Under the pieces are notes generated by a model. The model was not told where the DNA came from. It saw nothing but the letters and a program-made list of their open reading frames with translations, and did not search any database. A stretch of DNA of 64,000 bases from positions 868,001 to 932,000 of the forward strand of contig NZ_CP049362.1 in the NCBI RefSeq assembly GCF_019343455.1, read 5' to 3'. Shown here in pieces: positions 9,621-17,989 of this stretch. The translations under genes and the position numbers were made by a program. The first letter of the stretch is position 1. Each line of letters opens with the position of its first letter. Origin of the DNA: Alcaligenes ammonioxydans. GTDB lineage: Bacteria > Pseudomonadota > Gammaproteobacteria > Burkholderiales > Burkholderiaceae_B.

Positions 9621-9648
9621 CTATTAGGGCTTATTATTACCCTATTAG
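9621..9648. promoter_or_regulatory. Candidate LysR operator in the maeB/lysR gap
   Basis: Inverted TAGGG (9625-9629) and CCCTA (9640-9644), nested in a direct repeat CTATTAG (9621-9627 and 9642-9648) spaced 21 bases, two helical turns. It sits immediately before the LysR start, where autoregulatory sites usually lie. Confidence 0.45.
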
Positions 9649-9651
9649 TAA

Positions 9652-10653
9652 ATGCTTATAGTGGAAGGTAAAGGCTTGGAAACAAACGATATCGCGCATC
9701 GCTTGGTGCAACGGCTCAAGTTGCGCCATCTGGCCTTGCTGATCGAGATTGAACGTCTGGGTTCACTGACCAAAGTGGCGGATTTGATGGCCATGAGTCA
9801 GCCTGCAGTGACCCAGGCACTGGCCGAGGTCGAGCAGGTGTTTGGTACGTCGCTGTTTCTGCGTTCCTCCCGGGGTATGGAGGCCACTGCACAGGGGCAG
9901 ATTGTGATTTCACGCGCCCGGGCGCTGGTCCAGGACATGGAATTGTTGAGCCTGGATTTGCAGGCCCACAGCCGGGGGCGTCAGGCTCATTTGCGTTTGG
10001 GCGTGATTCCGCTGGTGTCCGGCAAGCTGGTGTCCACTGCTTTGCGGGCGACGCGTCCGCAGGGGCAGGTGGTGTCGGTCAGCATTACTGAGGGGCTGAC
10101 AGAAACTTTGCTGGAGCAACTGCGCGATCATGCCTTGGATGCGGTGGTTGCACGCAGTTCCCCCGATCTGAATATGAAAGGGCTGCGCCATGAGGCCCTA
10201 TATAGTCAGCAGCCGCGGCTGATTGCCAGCCGGGAGCTGGCGGGACGTCTGGGTCGCCGCAAACTGGACTGGGCGCAACTGCAGGACCTGGACTGGATTC
10301 TGGGACCACGTCATACCCCGATGCGACAGCAGGTAGCGAACCTGTTTTTGCGGGCTGGCCTGCCCGAGCCGGTGCCCAGCGTAGAAACATCCTCGCCCAA
10401 GTTGATCGGTGAGCTGATCGTAAACCATGCGCGTGCCGTGTCGGTGGTGCCTACTGAAATTGCCGAGGAACTGGTGCGGGTGTCGGGGGTGGCGATTGTG
10501 CCCTATTCCTTCGAGTGGGGCTTGGCACCCATTGCCCTGTTCACACGGATGGCGGGGCCCCAGCGTGCGGTGGACAAACTGTTTGCTCAGGAACTCAAGC
10601 GTGTGTGTACCGACAAGACGGTACCGCTGGAGCGAGGGGCCTTCTTTTACTGA
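9652..10653 (+). CDS. LysR family transcriptional regulator
   Basis: 333 residues. N-terminal winged helix-turn-helix at ~22-80 (LRHLALLIEIERLGSLTKVADLM, SQPAVTQALAEVEQ, GTSLFLR) then a type-2 periplasmic-binding-like effector domain (LRLGVIPLVSG, HALDAVVAR). The reported start is the ATG at 9652; a TTG at 9676 has a better ribosome site (GGAAGG) and may be used instead. Resembles GbpR/CbbR-like LysRs of aromatic or sugar-acid pathways. It is divergent from maeB, a possible target, but this is inferred from position only. Confidence 0.92.
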   Translation: MLIVEGKGLETNDIAHRLVQRLKLRHLALLIEIERLGSLTKVADLMAMSQPAVTQALAEVEQVFGTSLFLRSSRGMEATAQGQIVISRARALVQDMELLSLDLQAHSRGRQAHLRLGVIPLVSGKLVSTALRATRPQGQVVSVSITEGLTETLLEQLRDHALDAVVARSSPDLNMKGLRHEALYSQQPRLIASRELAGRLGRRKLDWAQLQDLDWILGPRHTPMRQQVANLFLRAGLPEPVPSVETSSPKLIGELIVNHARAVSVVPTEIAEELVRVSGVAIVPYSFEWGLAPIALFTRMAGPQRAVDKLFAQELKRVCTDKTVPLERGAFFY

Positions 10654-10693
10654 AGCCGTGGATGTTGGGGAGCGGAGGGCGGCCCTGGAAAGG

Positions 10694-10746
10694 ACGCCGC
10701 CCCCGCAGCCCCTGGTCAAACTGGCGTACCAAGGGGCGGGGGCGTT
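10694..10746. terminator. GC-rich hairpin between convergent lysR and aldehyde dehydrogenase
   Basis: Imperfect long inverted repeat: CGCCCCCGC...CCCCTGGT pairs with ACCAAGGGGCGGGGGCG across about 12 bases. No strong T-run follows, so a terminator role is suggested by position and stability only. Confidence 0.5.
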
Positions 10747-10790
10747 GAAAGGCCGATCAGCTGTGGCGCCGCTTGCCGGCTCCAACCCAC

Positions 10791-12275
10791 TTATTGGTTG
10801 ACGTACCAGATCACCTTGGTTTGCTGGTACTGGTCCAAGGCTTCCATCCCCTTGTCCTTGCCGCCAAAGCCAGACTGCTTGAAGCCTCCAAAGGGCGCCG
10901 TGATATCGCCTTCGGAAAACCCATTAATGGAGACCGTTCCAGCCTTGATCTTGCGAGAGACGCGCTGGGCTCGACGTACGTCATGGGTATAGATGGAGGC
11001 GGCCAGGCCATATTGGGTGTCATTGGCCAGTGCAATGGCTTCTTCCTCTGTGTCAAAAGTGCTCACGGCAAGGACCGGGCCGAACACTTCTTCCTGAAAC
11101 AGGCGGTCTTGCGGCGTGATTCCGTCGAAAATAGTGGGTTCGATGTACCAACCGCTGCCCAGTTCGCTGTGAATCCGCCCACCATGAACCAATTTGGCAT
11201 TTTTGCCCGGGTTCTTCAGAAAGCTGGCGACTTTTTCAAAGTGTGCCTGCTCGACCATCGGACCAATCGCGACCTCTGGGTCTGTAGGCAGACCCACTTT
11301 CCAGGATTCCAGGCCCTGCTTGAGTTTTTGCAGCAGCGCGTCTTTCAGGCTGCTGTGAACAATCAAGCGTGAGCCGCAGCTGCAGTTCTCGCTCATGTTC
11401 CAGAAGGCTGCCGCCAAAATGGAAGGCACGGCCTCGTCCAGCACAGCATCGTCAAAAACGACTTGCGGGCTTTTGCCGCCGCACTCGAGCACGACTTCTT
11501 TCAGATTGCTTTCCGCCGAGTATTTCAGGAACAGTCGGCCCACGTCGGTCGAGCCCGTAAAAGAGACGATGTCCACGTCTTCGTGGCGGCCGAGCGGTTC
11601 ACCGACCTGTTCGCCCGTGCCCGTGACCAGAATCAGCGCCCCTTCAGGAATGCCAGCCTGGTGCGCCAGTTGCGTCATCCGATAGGCGCTCAGGCTGGTC
11701 AGCTCGGAGGGCTTCACAATTACAGAGTTACCGCATATCAGGGCAGGTGCCACTTTCCAGGCGTACATCTGGGCGGGAAAGTTCCAGGGCAGCACGGCTG
11801 CCACGACACCAATCGGCTCTTTGGTAATCAGGCCCAGTGCCTCGGAGCCGGTTGGAGAAATGCGACCAAAGCATTTGTCGGCGGTTTCTGCATACCAGCG
11901 GAAGGTGTCGATGGTGGCTGGCATATCGGTATTCAGGCATTCTGTGATGGGTTTGCCGGCGTCCACACAGTCGAGCGCTGCCAGCTCCTGGGCATGTTGC
12001 TCCAGCAAGGCAACCCACTTGAGCATGATTCTTTTGCGCTCAGCCGGAGATTGTGCCGACCACTCGCCAGACTCGAAGCTGGCCCGGGCCGCGTTGACCG
12101 CCGCCTGCACGTCAGCCGCCTCTCCCGAGGCGATTTTGCCAATGACCGCTAGATCAATGGGGCTGATGTTATCGAGCTGGGCCTGGCCGGCCGCCTGATG
12201 GGCGGGGATCAGGTGCGAGGCATGCAGCTTGCCGGCGCGGGCCAGTGCAAAGACGGATTCTATCTGCGTGGACAT
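10791..12275 (-). CDS. NAD(P)-dependent aldehyde dehydrogenase
   Basis: 494 residues. Oxidises an aldehyde to its acid. Family motifs: VLPWNFPAQMYAWKVAPAL, KPSELTSLSA, FTGSTDVGRLF (cofactor loop), VLECGGKSPQVV with the general-base Glu, catalytic Cys in SENCSCGSR, and EEVFGPVLAV. The loop before the nucleophile reads NMSENC rather than the common NxGQxC, and a second Cys follows two residues later. Similar to the gamma-glutamyl-gamma-aminobutyraldehyde/betaine aldehyde dehydrogenase group. The ATG abuts the stop of the DapA-family gene, with AGGAGG upstream, so it should act on the product of that lyase. Last gene of the TRAP operon; substrate unknown. Confidence 0.92.
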   Translation of the reverse strand: MSTQIESVFALARAGKLHASHLIPAHQAAGQAQLDNISPIDLAVIGKIASGEAADVQAAVNAARASFESGEWSAQSPAERKRIMLKWVALLEQHAQELAALDCVDAGKPITECLNTDMPATIDTFRWYAETADKCFGRISPTGSEALGLITKEPIGVVAAVLPWNFPAQMYAWKVAPALICGNSVIVKPSELTSLSAYRMTQLAHQAGIPEGALILVTGTGEQVGEPLGRHEDVDIVSFTGSTDVGRLFLKYSAESNLKEVVLECGGKSPQVVFDDAVLDEAVPSILAAAFWNMSENCSCGSRLIVHSSLKDALLQKLKQGLESWKVGLPTDPEVAIGPMVEQAHFEKVASFLKNPGKNAKLVHGGRIHSELGSGWYIEPTIFDGITPQDRLFQEEVFGPVLAVSTFDTEEEAIALANDTQYGLAASIYTHDVRRAQRVSRKIKAGTVSINGFSEGDITAPFGGFKQSGFGGKDKGMEALDQYQQTKVIWYVNQ

Positions 12276-13163
12276 TCAGGCCTCCTGTGCCAGTTGGAAG
12301 GTGTTGAGTTGTGCCAGAAACTGATCGCGCTCCTCGGCCTCGACGGGCAGCAGCGGCAAGCGAACCTGGCCCACATCAATGCCATGGCGGATGCAGCCCA
12401 GCTTGGCTTTCTGGTTGTAGTTACCGGATTCCATGGCCGCGATCGCGGGCAGCATGGCGCTCATCATCTGGCGCACGCTGGCCCAGTCTTCACGTTCGGC
12501 CGCTTTCAACATTTGTACCTGTTCCGCAGGAAAGACGTTGGCTCCGCCGCTGATCCAGCTGCGAACGCCCCAGAACAAGAAGTCGGCTGCCTGATCGTCG
12601 CAGCCGCACACCACCTGAAAGTCAGGAAGATTGGCGTTCACCATGGCCACGACCCGGCTGAAGTTGCCGCTGCTCTCTTTGATACCCACAATGTTCTTGA
12701 CCTGGGCCAGCTCGTAGACGGACTCCAGCTCAATCTGGATGCCAATGCGGGCTGGAAAGTTGTACATCACGATCGGCAGGTCGGTTGCAGCGGCCACTTC
12801 CTTGAAGTAGGCGATGACCTCATTTTGTCCGGGCAGGCTGTAGGGCGTGGGAGAGAGCATCAGCGCCTCGTAGCCCAGCTCTTCTGCCTCGCGGATGCGG
12901 CTGATGGCTTCGGCCGGTGACAGGGAGTTCACGCCGGCAATCAGGGTGGTGCGGCCCCGGCCGGTCTGCGCCACGATTTCCAGCACGCGGCGGCGCTCTT
13001 GTGCGCTCAAGGCGTAGTATTCTCCCGTCGTTCCGCAGGCCACGATGCCTCCCACGCCTGCTTCAATGAAACAGTTCACCAGACGTACCAGCGCGTCTTC
13101 ATTTAACTGGTTGTTGGCGTCAAAGGGGGTAACGATAGGAACGAGAATTCCGTTCAGCTTCAT
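12276..13163 (-). CDS. DapA/NAL-family class I aldolase or dehydratase
   Basis: 295 residues, usual length of the dihydrodipicolinate synthase / N-acetylneuraminate lyase family, a TIM barrel with a Schiff-base lysine. Seen: GTTGEYYALS (carboxylate loop), VMYNFPAR with catalytic Tyr and a carboxylate-binding Arg, and the lysine in VGIKESSG. The catabolic setting (TRAP importer, aldehyde dehydrogenase) argues against lysine biosynthesis. Likely alternatives are a keto-deoxy-sugar-acid dehydratase/aldolase or a hydroxyproline-type deaminase, where the product is alpha-ketoglutarate semialdehyde or another aldehyde passed to the next enzyme. ATG has GGAGA upstream. Confidence 0.88.
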   Translation of the reverse strand: MKLNGILVPIVTPFDANNQLNEDALVRLVNCFIEAGVGGIVACGTTGEYYALSAQERRRVLEIVAQTGRGRTTLIAGVNSLSPAEAISRIREAEELGYEALMLSPTPYSLPGQNEVIAYFKEVAAATDLPIVMYNFPARIGIQIELESVYELAQVKNIVGIKESSGNFSRVVAMVNANLPDFQVVCGCDDQAADFLFWGVRSWISGGANVFPAEQVQMLKAAEREDWASVRQMMSAMLPAIAAMESGNYNQKAKLGCIRHGIDVGQVRLPLLPVEAEERDQFLAQLNTFQLAQEA

Positions 13164-13198
13164 GATGTCTCCAGATTATTAGGTGTTGGTCTATAGCG

Positions 13199-13849
13199 TT
13201 ATTCAATGACTTTGCGGGTGAAGGCACTGAGGTAGGCCATCAGTGTCTCCGAGCCCTGCAAGGCCTTGTCGGGATCGCCGTCCTGAATGCCTTGAGCCAG
13301 GGTCAGATGGGCCTGCGCTCCGGCTTCCAGATCGCCTTCATATTGGTAGGCATACCAGAATCGTCGGCATTGAACGATCATGGGGGTGACGGCTTGTACA
13401 GCGAAGGTGTTGCGGCAGGCCTGATGGATCACCTCATCCAGATGCTGGTCTGCCAGCATGTAGGCGTCGATGTCTTTGGCGTCGGCGGCGTCTACCATGG
13501 TCTGTGCGTGAGCCAGCAAGGTGCTGCGCTGGGCCGGGGTGGCCCAGCGGGCTGCGCCTTGCACAATCAGACGTTCCAGGACCCGACGCGTTTCGATCAG
13601 GGTTAAATGCTCTGCTACGCGGATTTCGCTGACGCGCAGCCCGCGGCGTGGTTGCTGCTCGATCAGCCCCAAGGCCACCATGCGCATCAGGGCTTCGCGC
13701 AAGGGGGTGCGCCCCAGGCCCGTCATTTCCACCAGATCACTTTCCACAATGGCCTGGCCAGGCTCCAGTTTGAGTGTGGCAATTAACTGCTCAATCGCTT
13801 GGTAGGCGACTTCAGCGGCACGAGAAGAGGGGGCGGGGGCGCTACTCAC
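13199..13849 (-). CDS. GntR family regulator, FadR/FCD subfamily
   Basis: 216 residues from a GTG at 13849 preceded by GGAG; the frame stays open upstream but would overlap dctM and has no ribosome site. N-terminal winged helix (VAYQAIEQLIATLKLEPGQAIVESDLVEMTGLGRTPLREAL) is typical GntR; the C-terminal FCD helical domain carries metal-ligand-like residues (DQHLDEVIHQ, HLTLAQGI). FCD regulators usually repress operons for sugar-acid or carboxylate use and are released by the substrate. It sits between the TRAP genes and the two catabolic enzymes, so it probably controls this operon, perhaps through the palindrome upstream of dctP. Confidence 0.93.
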   Translation of the reverse strand: MSSAPAPSSRAAEVAYQAIEQLIATLKLEPGQAIVESDLVEMTGLGRTPLREALMRMVALGLIEQQPRRGLRVSEIRVAEHLTLIETRRVLERLIVQGAARWATPAQRSTLLAHAQTMVDAADAKDIDAYMLADQHLDEVIHQACRNTFAVQAVTPMIVQCRRFWYAYQYEGDLEAGAQAHLTLAQGIQDGDPDKALQGSETLMAYLSAFTRKVIE

Positions 13850-13874
13850 AGGGACTCCAATATAAAAAATGGCA

Positions 13875-15194
13875 TTAGAAGCCGGATACTTGCTGGGGCA
13901 GCCAAGTGGCAATTGCCGGGAACAGGGCGACGATCAGCAGGGTCAGCAGTTGGGCAAGAATGAAGGGCAGAACACCCCGGCAAACCTGCCCGTAGCTCAT
14001 GTCTTTCGGGGCAATCGACAAGAGATAGAAGATCGACGAGGCCAAGGGAGGCGTCAGGTAACTGGTCTGAATCACAACGATGACCATCACGCCAAACCAT
14101 AAGGGGTCCAGGCCACTTGCCACAATAAAGGGCAGGAACAAGGGCACGCAAATGAGCACGTTGGCGGTCCAGTCCAGCACAAAACCCAGCAGGAACACAA
14201 TAGCCAGAAACAGGATGATCGTACCGGTACTGCCCAGTCCCAGATCGCTGGTCAGCATTTGCACCAGTCTGGCGCCGCCATTGGCAGCAAACGCCCCGGT
14301 AAACATGGTGCCCCCGGCCACAATCAACATGATCATGGCGGTAATGCGCACGGTAATGCGCAAGGCGCCGCTAAAGACCGTCCAGTTGAACTGACGATAG
14401 AACATGCACAGAACAGCCGCAGCCGCAGCGCCCAGGGCGGCTGCCTCGGTGGGGGAGGCGATGCCTTTCATCAAGGAGCCCAATACGGCGATGATCAGCA
14501 GCATCATGGGAACCAGACCACGCATGGTGATACTGATTTTTTCTCCGATAGGCCGGCGCATGTCCTCGTCATCGGCTCGTGGGCCCAGCTCCGGCTTGAG
14601 CGTGGTGGCAATGAGGATATAGGCCACAAACATGCCAGTCATCAGCAGACCGGGAAAAAGCATGGCCGCAAACAATTCCCCTACCGGTACCTGGGCCAGG
14701 GAGGCATAGACCACCGCCACCACCGAGGGTGGAATCATGGTGCCTAACGATCCGCCAGCGCAGATCGTGCCTGCAATCAGGGAGTTGTTGTAGCGAAAGC
14801 GCTTCATGGTTGGAATGGCCATCAGCCCGACCATGATTTCCACCGCCCCGACCACGCCTGCGGCAGCGGCAAAGGTGGCCGCCATGGCGATGGTGGCAAT
14901 GGCCAGCCCGCCAGGCAGTCCGCCCAGCCAAAGCTGCATGGTGCGAAACAGGCGTGCAGCAATGCCTGAACGCTCCAGCAAGGCGCCCATCAGCACAAAC
15001 ATGGGAATGGCCGACAGGATATGGTTGGTGGCCGCTCCGTACAAGGCGCCATACATCTGGTCAAAAATCATGGGGCCAAAGGCGTACCACCCTGCCAGAA
15101 AGGCGGGCAGAATCAAGGCAAATGCTACCGGCATGCCCTGAAAAATCAGCAGAAACAAGGCTGGGAACATCAGTGCGGCGACCCATAAATTCAT
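13875..15194 (-). CDS. dctM: TRAP transporter large permease (DctM)
   Basis: 439 residues with about a dozen hydrophobic spans. DctM forms the ion-coupled channel of a tripartite ATP-independent periplasmic transporter. Family marks: MPVAFALILPAFLAGW, IPMFVLMGALLERSGIA, a Gly-rich GGSLGTMIPPSVV, SPTEAAALGAAAA and the C-terminal LTPPLASSIFYL. ATG at 15194 has GGAGGTGA upstream and overlaps the dctQ stop by four bases, so the two are translationally coupled. Confidence 0.96.
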   Translation of the reverse strand: MNLWVAALMFPALFLLIFQGMPVAFALILPAFLAGWYAFGPMIFDQMYGALYGAATNHILSAIPMFVLMGALLERSGIAARLFRTMQLWLGGLPGGLAIATIAMAATFAAAAGVVGAVEIMVGLMAIPTMKRFRYNNSLIAGTICAGGSLGTMIPPSVVAVVYASLAQVPVGELFAAMLFPGLLMTGMFVAYILIATTLKPELGPRADDEDMRRPIGEKISITMRGLVPMMLLIIAVLGSLMKGIASPTEAAALGAAAAAVLCMFYRQFNWTVFSGALRITVRITAMIMLIVAGGTMFTGAFAANGGARLVQMLTSDLGLGSTGTIILFLAIVFLLGFVLDWTANVLICVPLFLPFIVASGLDPLWFGVMVIVVIQTSYLTPPLASSIFYLLSIAPKDMSYGQVCRGVLPFILAQLLTLLIVALFPAIATWLPQQVSGF

Positions 15195-15712
15195 GGCGTC
15201 ACCTCCGTGTGCTCAGGGCCCGCTTGCTTGGCGGCACAGCGCACGCCATGCGCCAGCAGTTGCAGGGTAAAGGCGATCAGGCCCAGGGCGATGCAGGCGT
15301 AAAACGGCCACATGAGCGGAGCCCAGGGGCTGACCATCTCGACCTCATTCAGCTTCCAGGCCATCCAGGCTTTGTGAATGCTGACTTTGCTCAACACGGC
15401 AAACAAAGGAAACAGCACCAGCAGATACAGGACCAGGTCTGAAATGCGAGCAAAGGACTTGGGCAAGTGCTTGCGAACCACATCAATGCTGATGTGTTCG
15501 TTCTGGCGCATGACCCAGGCCGTGCCCAACAGGAAAATGGCACCGTTCATCATGTAGGCCACATCGAACGCCCAGACCGTGGGGGCATGCAGAACGTAGC
15601 GTGCAAAGACTTCCCACACCATGGCCGTAACCAGAATGGCTGCGGCCAGTTCTGCCAGCCTGGCGCTGGCAAGGGCGATCAAGTCGATCAGTTTTGAAAT
15701 AGGCTGCAGCAT
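15191..15712 (-). CDS. dctQ: TRAP transporter small permease (DctQ)
   Basis: 173 residues, four membrane helices, the small subunit that braces DctM. Family signature WAFDVAYMMNGAIFLLGTAWVMRQNEHISIDVV is typical of DctQ (arginine and His-Ile-x-Val-Asp-like block). ATG at 15712 has AAGGAG upstream. Lies between dctP and dctM. Confidence 0.93.
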   Translation of the reverse strand: MLQPISKLIDLIALASARLAELAAAILVTAMVWEVFARYVLHAPTVWAFDVAYMMNGAIFLLGTAWVMRQNEHISIDVVRKHLPKSFARISDLVLYLLVLFPLFAVLSKVSIHKAWMAWKLNEVEMVSPWAPLMWPFYACIALGLIAFTLQLLAHGVRCAAKQAGPEHTEVTP

Positions 15713-15738
15713 GGCAGCTCTCCTTCAGAAAGTAGGAC

Positions 15739-16797
15739 TTAGTCGCGGATCAGGTAGTTGCTTTCGCTGCGCCAGCGGTTCAGAAACCCATCGTAGTCGG
15801 CGAGCAGGTTTTTCATGTAGTCGTTGCCCGACTGTGCCTGGGCGTCGGCTTTCTTGTGAACCCAGTCATTACCGGCATCGGCCAACTGTTTGATGAAGGC
15901 AGGGTCCAGCGTAATGACCTCGTTGCGCCCCTGACGATACTTTTCCATGGCCTTGATGTCGGCGTTATAGAAGTAGTCCAGCGATTGGTGGGTGGTCAGC
16001 TCTGCGGCAGCCTCGATAAGCTGTTGCAGATCGGCGGGAACTTTGTCCCAGGTGTCTTGCTTGAGCACGACTTCCCACATGAAGGTGGGCTGGTGTACAC
16101 CGGGCACGACGATATACTTGGCCGCCTGATGAAAACCTTCGGGCGTGTTCGAGGAGGGGGTGGCCCATTCCACCGCGTCTACCCCTTTGCGCTGCAACAG
16201 CGTGTAGGTGTCGCCAGGGGGCACAACCGTGGGAACGGCGCCGAAATAGTCTTTCATCACATCCGCCCAGGCGCCAGACGTGCGGTACTTCAGACCCTTC
16301 AGGTCCTCTGCGGTACGGATGGGGGTGTTGGAGTGGGCCATGACTTCCGTGGACCCCAAACCCACAATCATGGTTTTCAGCCCACTTTTGGCGCGCAGCT
16401 CCTGCAACTTTTCCTTGCCGCCGCCTTCATACAGCCAGACGCGGTACGCATCGGGCCCCATACCACCGGGATAGCCCGCAAAAATGGCATTGGCCGGGTC
16501 CTGATTGACCAGGTAGCTGGAGGTGGAGTGACCCGCTTCCACCACACCCGTCTCTACCGCTTCAAATACCTTGAGGGCGGGCACGATGACTCCGGCCCCA
16601 AAGGGTTGGATCTCAACGCGGTCACCCGTCATCAACTTCACATTCTTTGCAAAGCGCTCCAGAAAGTTCTGGTAGAACGGAGAACCCTCAGGTACGGAAG
16701 TGGGCACGCGCCAGCTGATTTCGGCCGCCTGTGCCAGGCTCATGCCGCCCAGTAAAAATAAGCCGGCAAGCGTGGATGCACCAAGTTTGGTTTTCAT
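15739..16797 (-). CDS. dctP: TRAP transporter substrate-binding protein (DctP family)
   Basis: 352 residues with a Sec signal peptide ending AQAA-E. Binds the substrate in the periplasm and hands it to DctQM. Seen: FAKNVKLMTGDRVEIQPFGAG, EAGHSTSSYLVNQDPANAIF, and the conserved carboxylate-binding Arg region LKGLKYRTSGAW. The closest named group is the mannitol/chloroaromatic or lactate-type TRAP receptors with 'GYPGGMGP'; the ligand cannot be fixed but is expected to be an organic acid. First gene of the operon; ATG follows GGAGAC. Confidence 0.94.
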   Translation of the reverse strand: MKTKLGASTLAGLFLLGGMSLAQAAEISWRVPTSVPEGSPFYQNFLERFAKNVKLMTGDRVEIQPFGAGVIVPALKVFEAVETGVVEAGHSTSSYLVNQDPANAIFAGYPGGMGPDAYRVWLYEGGGKEKLQELRAKSGLKTMIVGLGSTEVMAHSNTPIRTAEDLKGLKYRTSGAWADVMKDYFGAVPTVVPPGDTYTLLQRKGVDAVEWATPSSNTPEGFHQAAKYIVVPGVHQPTFMWEVVLKQDTWDKVPADLQQLIEAAAELTTHQSLDYFYNADIKAMEKYRQGRNEVITLDPAFIKQLADAGNDWVHKKADAQAQSGNDYMKNLLADYDGFLNRWRSESNYLIRD

Positions 16798-17347
16798 GTT
16801 TGTCTCCAGTGGTTTTTTTATCGTCCCGCTCTGTCAGGGGCCTGAGGCCATGGCGAGAGCATGGAAAGCATCTTAATATTTTATAAATATATTAACAACA
16901 TATTTAGATTGGGGTTTGTCCTAAACCGTTGTGCAGGGCTAGCCGGTGGCTCAGGCAGACGGAGAGGCTTGGAGAGGGAGACCTGCGCCACTTGTTAAAT
17001 AGCAGGTCGATGTGTACCGAGGAGCCTAGGGCGCGACGCACGCGGTGCGCCGGGGGAGGGATACGGATGAGGGGGCTTTTCGATGGCCCGCGAACGGACT
17101 GGATCGTGGGTTTGCGTGTTTCGGGTCTTTCGTCGCTGCGGTCTAGCTGATACACTTTGCGGCTGCTTTTCTGCATGAAGCGCCGTGGGTGGTTGATAAT
17201 CCGTCAGACGCGGTAAGGCCTAACCAGAAAGTGTGTTTGCGGTCATTTTGCAGTCGATGGGGCAGAACGGGGGCTTAACCCTCCCCTCTCGTTTGTGCTT
17301 ATGTGTACGTGTCGACTCTGCATTGCTGGCTGGCAGAAACGCCCGCC
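16798..17347. other. Intergenic region between TRAP operon and tRNA-Arg
   Basis: 550 bases. It holds the TRAP operon promoter area with an AT-rich palindrome (16873-16895). The rest is GC-rich, without a frame I can support; the tRNA promoter must lie in its last part. Confidence 0.5.
16873..16895. promoter_or_regulatory. AT-rich palindrome upstream of the TRAP operon
   Basis: 23-base imperfect palindrome with arms TTAATAT and ATATTAA, about 76 bases upstream of the dctP start. A short AT-rich dyad of this kind fits a GntR/FCD operator overlapping the promoter; the regulator is encoded in the operon. Confidence 0.5.
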
Positions 17348-17422
17348 GGGCCCATAGTTAAATGGATATAACTTTCCCCTCCTAAGGGAAGATTGCAGGT
17401 TCGATTCCTGCTGGGCCCGCCA
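17348..17422 (+). tRNA. tRNA-Arg (anticodon CCT)
   Basis: 75 nt cloverleaf: acceptor GGGCCCA (17348-17354) pairs with TGGGCCC (17412-17418), discriminator G and encoded CCA (17420-17422). Anticodon stem TTCCC/GGGAA encloses CTCCTAA, giving anticodon CCT, which reads AGG. T-arm GCAGGTTCGATTCCTGC is perfect. Stands alone, with lower-GC accessory DNA downstream. Confidence 0.97.
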
Positions 17423-17558
17423 TTGCTGGGTAGGAAGCCGATCTGGCTGTATCGTCCGCCACGCTTCTTTTTGACACCCCAGACGTTCCCTCCTGATGTG
17501 ATCCCTGACATTCTGCGCAGAATCGAGGGCTTGGCGTGTGTCCACCTCTTTTCAGGGA

Positions 17559-17590
17559 GCCAGCCTTGTCACGTGAAAAACAAGGCTGGC
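17559..17590. repeat. Perfect 11-base inverted repeat downstream of tRNA-Arg
   Basis: Arms GCCAGCCTTGT (17559-17569) and ACAAGGCTGGC (17580-17590) around 10 bases. No T-run follows on the plus strand, so it is not a classic terminator. It may be a processing signal or an operator-like element. Confidence 0.6.
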
Positions 17591-17659
17591 GGCAGACCCG
17601 CGCCCGGCGGGTCCGGCCAACAAGGCGGAAGATCGCAGTGGTGGCGAAAGCGCATCGCA

Positions 17660-17989
17660 CTAATGGAGAGGTCGCTTGCCTAGTTCCTTGAGCGAGTGAC
17701 GGTGCGCGTTGGCTGCACTCCATGTGCTGACCGAGTTTCGTGTGGAAGACAGGTAGTCATTTAAATCCCCGCTCCAAAGTTTGAATCCCAGGCAACTTTC
17801 CCATTTGTCTTGCTGATAAAGCCAGTAAGTTTGGCAGACGGTGCAGCAAAACAGACTTTGTATTCCTTGAGCCCCGCAGTTTTCTGCCTGGGTGACGCGT
17901 TTCATATAGGTATGTTTTGGGGTGTGCGCCTTGGAAAGAGGCAGGTTTTGGCACAAAATGCACATGCCTTTATGGTCGATTTTGCCCAC
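17660..17989 (-). CDS. Small Cys-rich hypothetical protein with CxxC motifs
   Basis: 109 residues, no family recognised. The GTG at 17989 has a strong AAGGAG seven bases upstream, the main reason to believe it is real. The N-terminal half has CILC (residues ~10-13) and CCTVC (~48-52), spaced like a four-cysteine zinc ribbon, with several His and Lys between. The C-terminal half is polar and has no motif. Lies alone, opposite in direction to the tRNA-Arg, in DNA of lower GC than its surroundings, which hints at acquired DNA. Could bind zinc and nucleic acid, but this is only a guess from the cysteine pattern. Confidence 0.6.
   Translation of the reverse strand: MGKIDHKGMCILCQNLPLSKAHTPKHTYMKRVTQAENCGAQGIQSLFCCTVCQTYWLYQQDKWESCLGFKLWSGDLNDYLSSTRNSVSTWSAANAHRHSLKELGKRPLH

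Noticed and set aside
16904..17176. 90-codon minus frame before the tRNA
   Set aside because: Arg/Ser/Pro-rich chance frame without start signal or homologue-like pattern.
17243..17545. Minus frames spanning the tRNA-Arg gene
   Set aside because: They read through the tRNA antisense; the cloverleaf explains the sequence.
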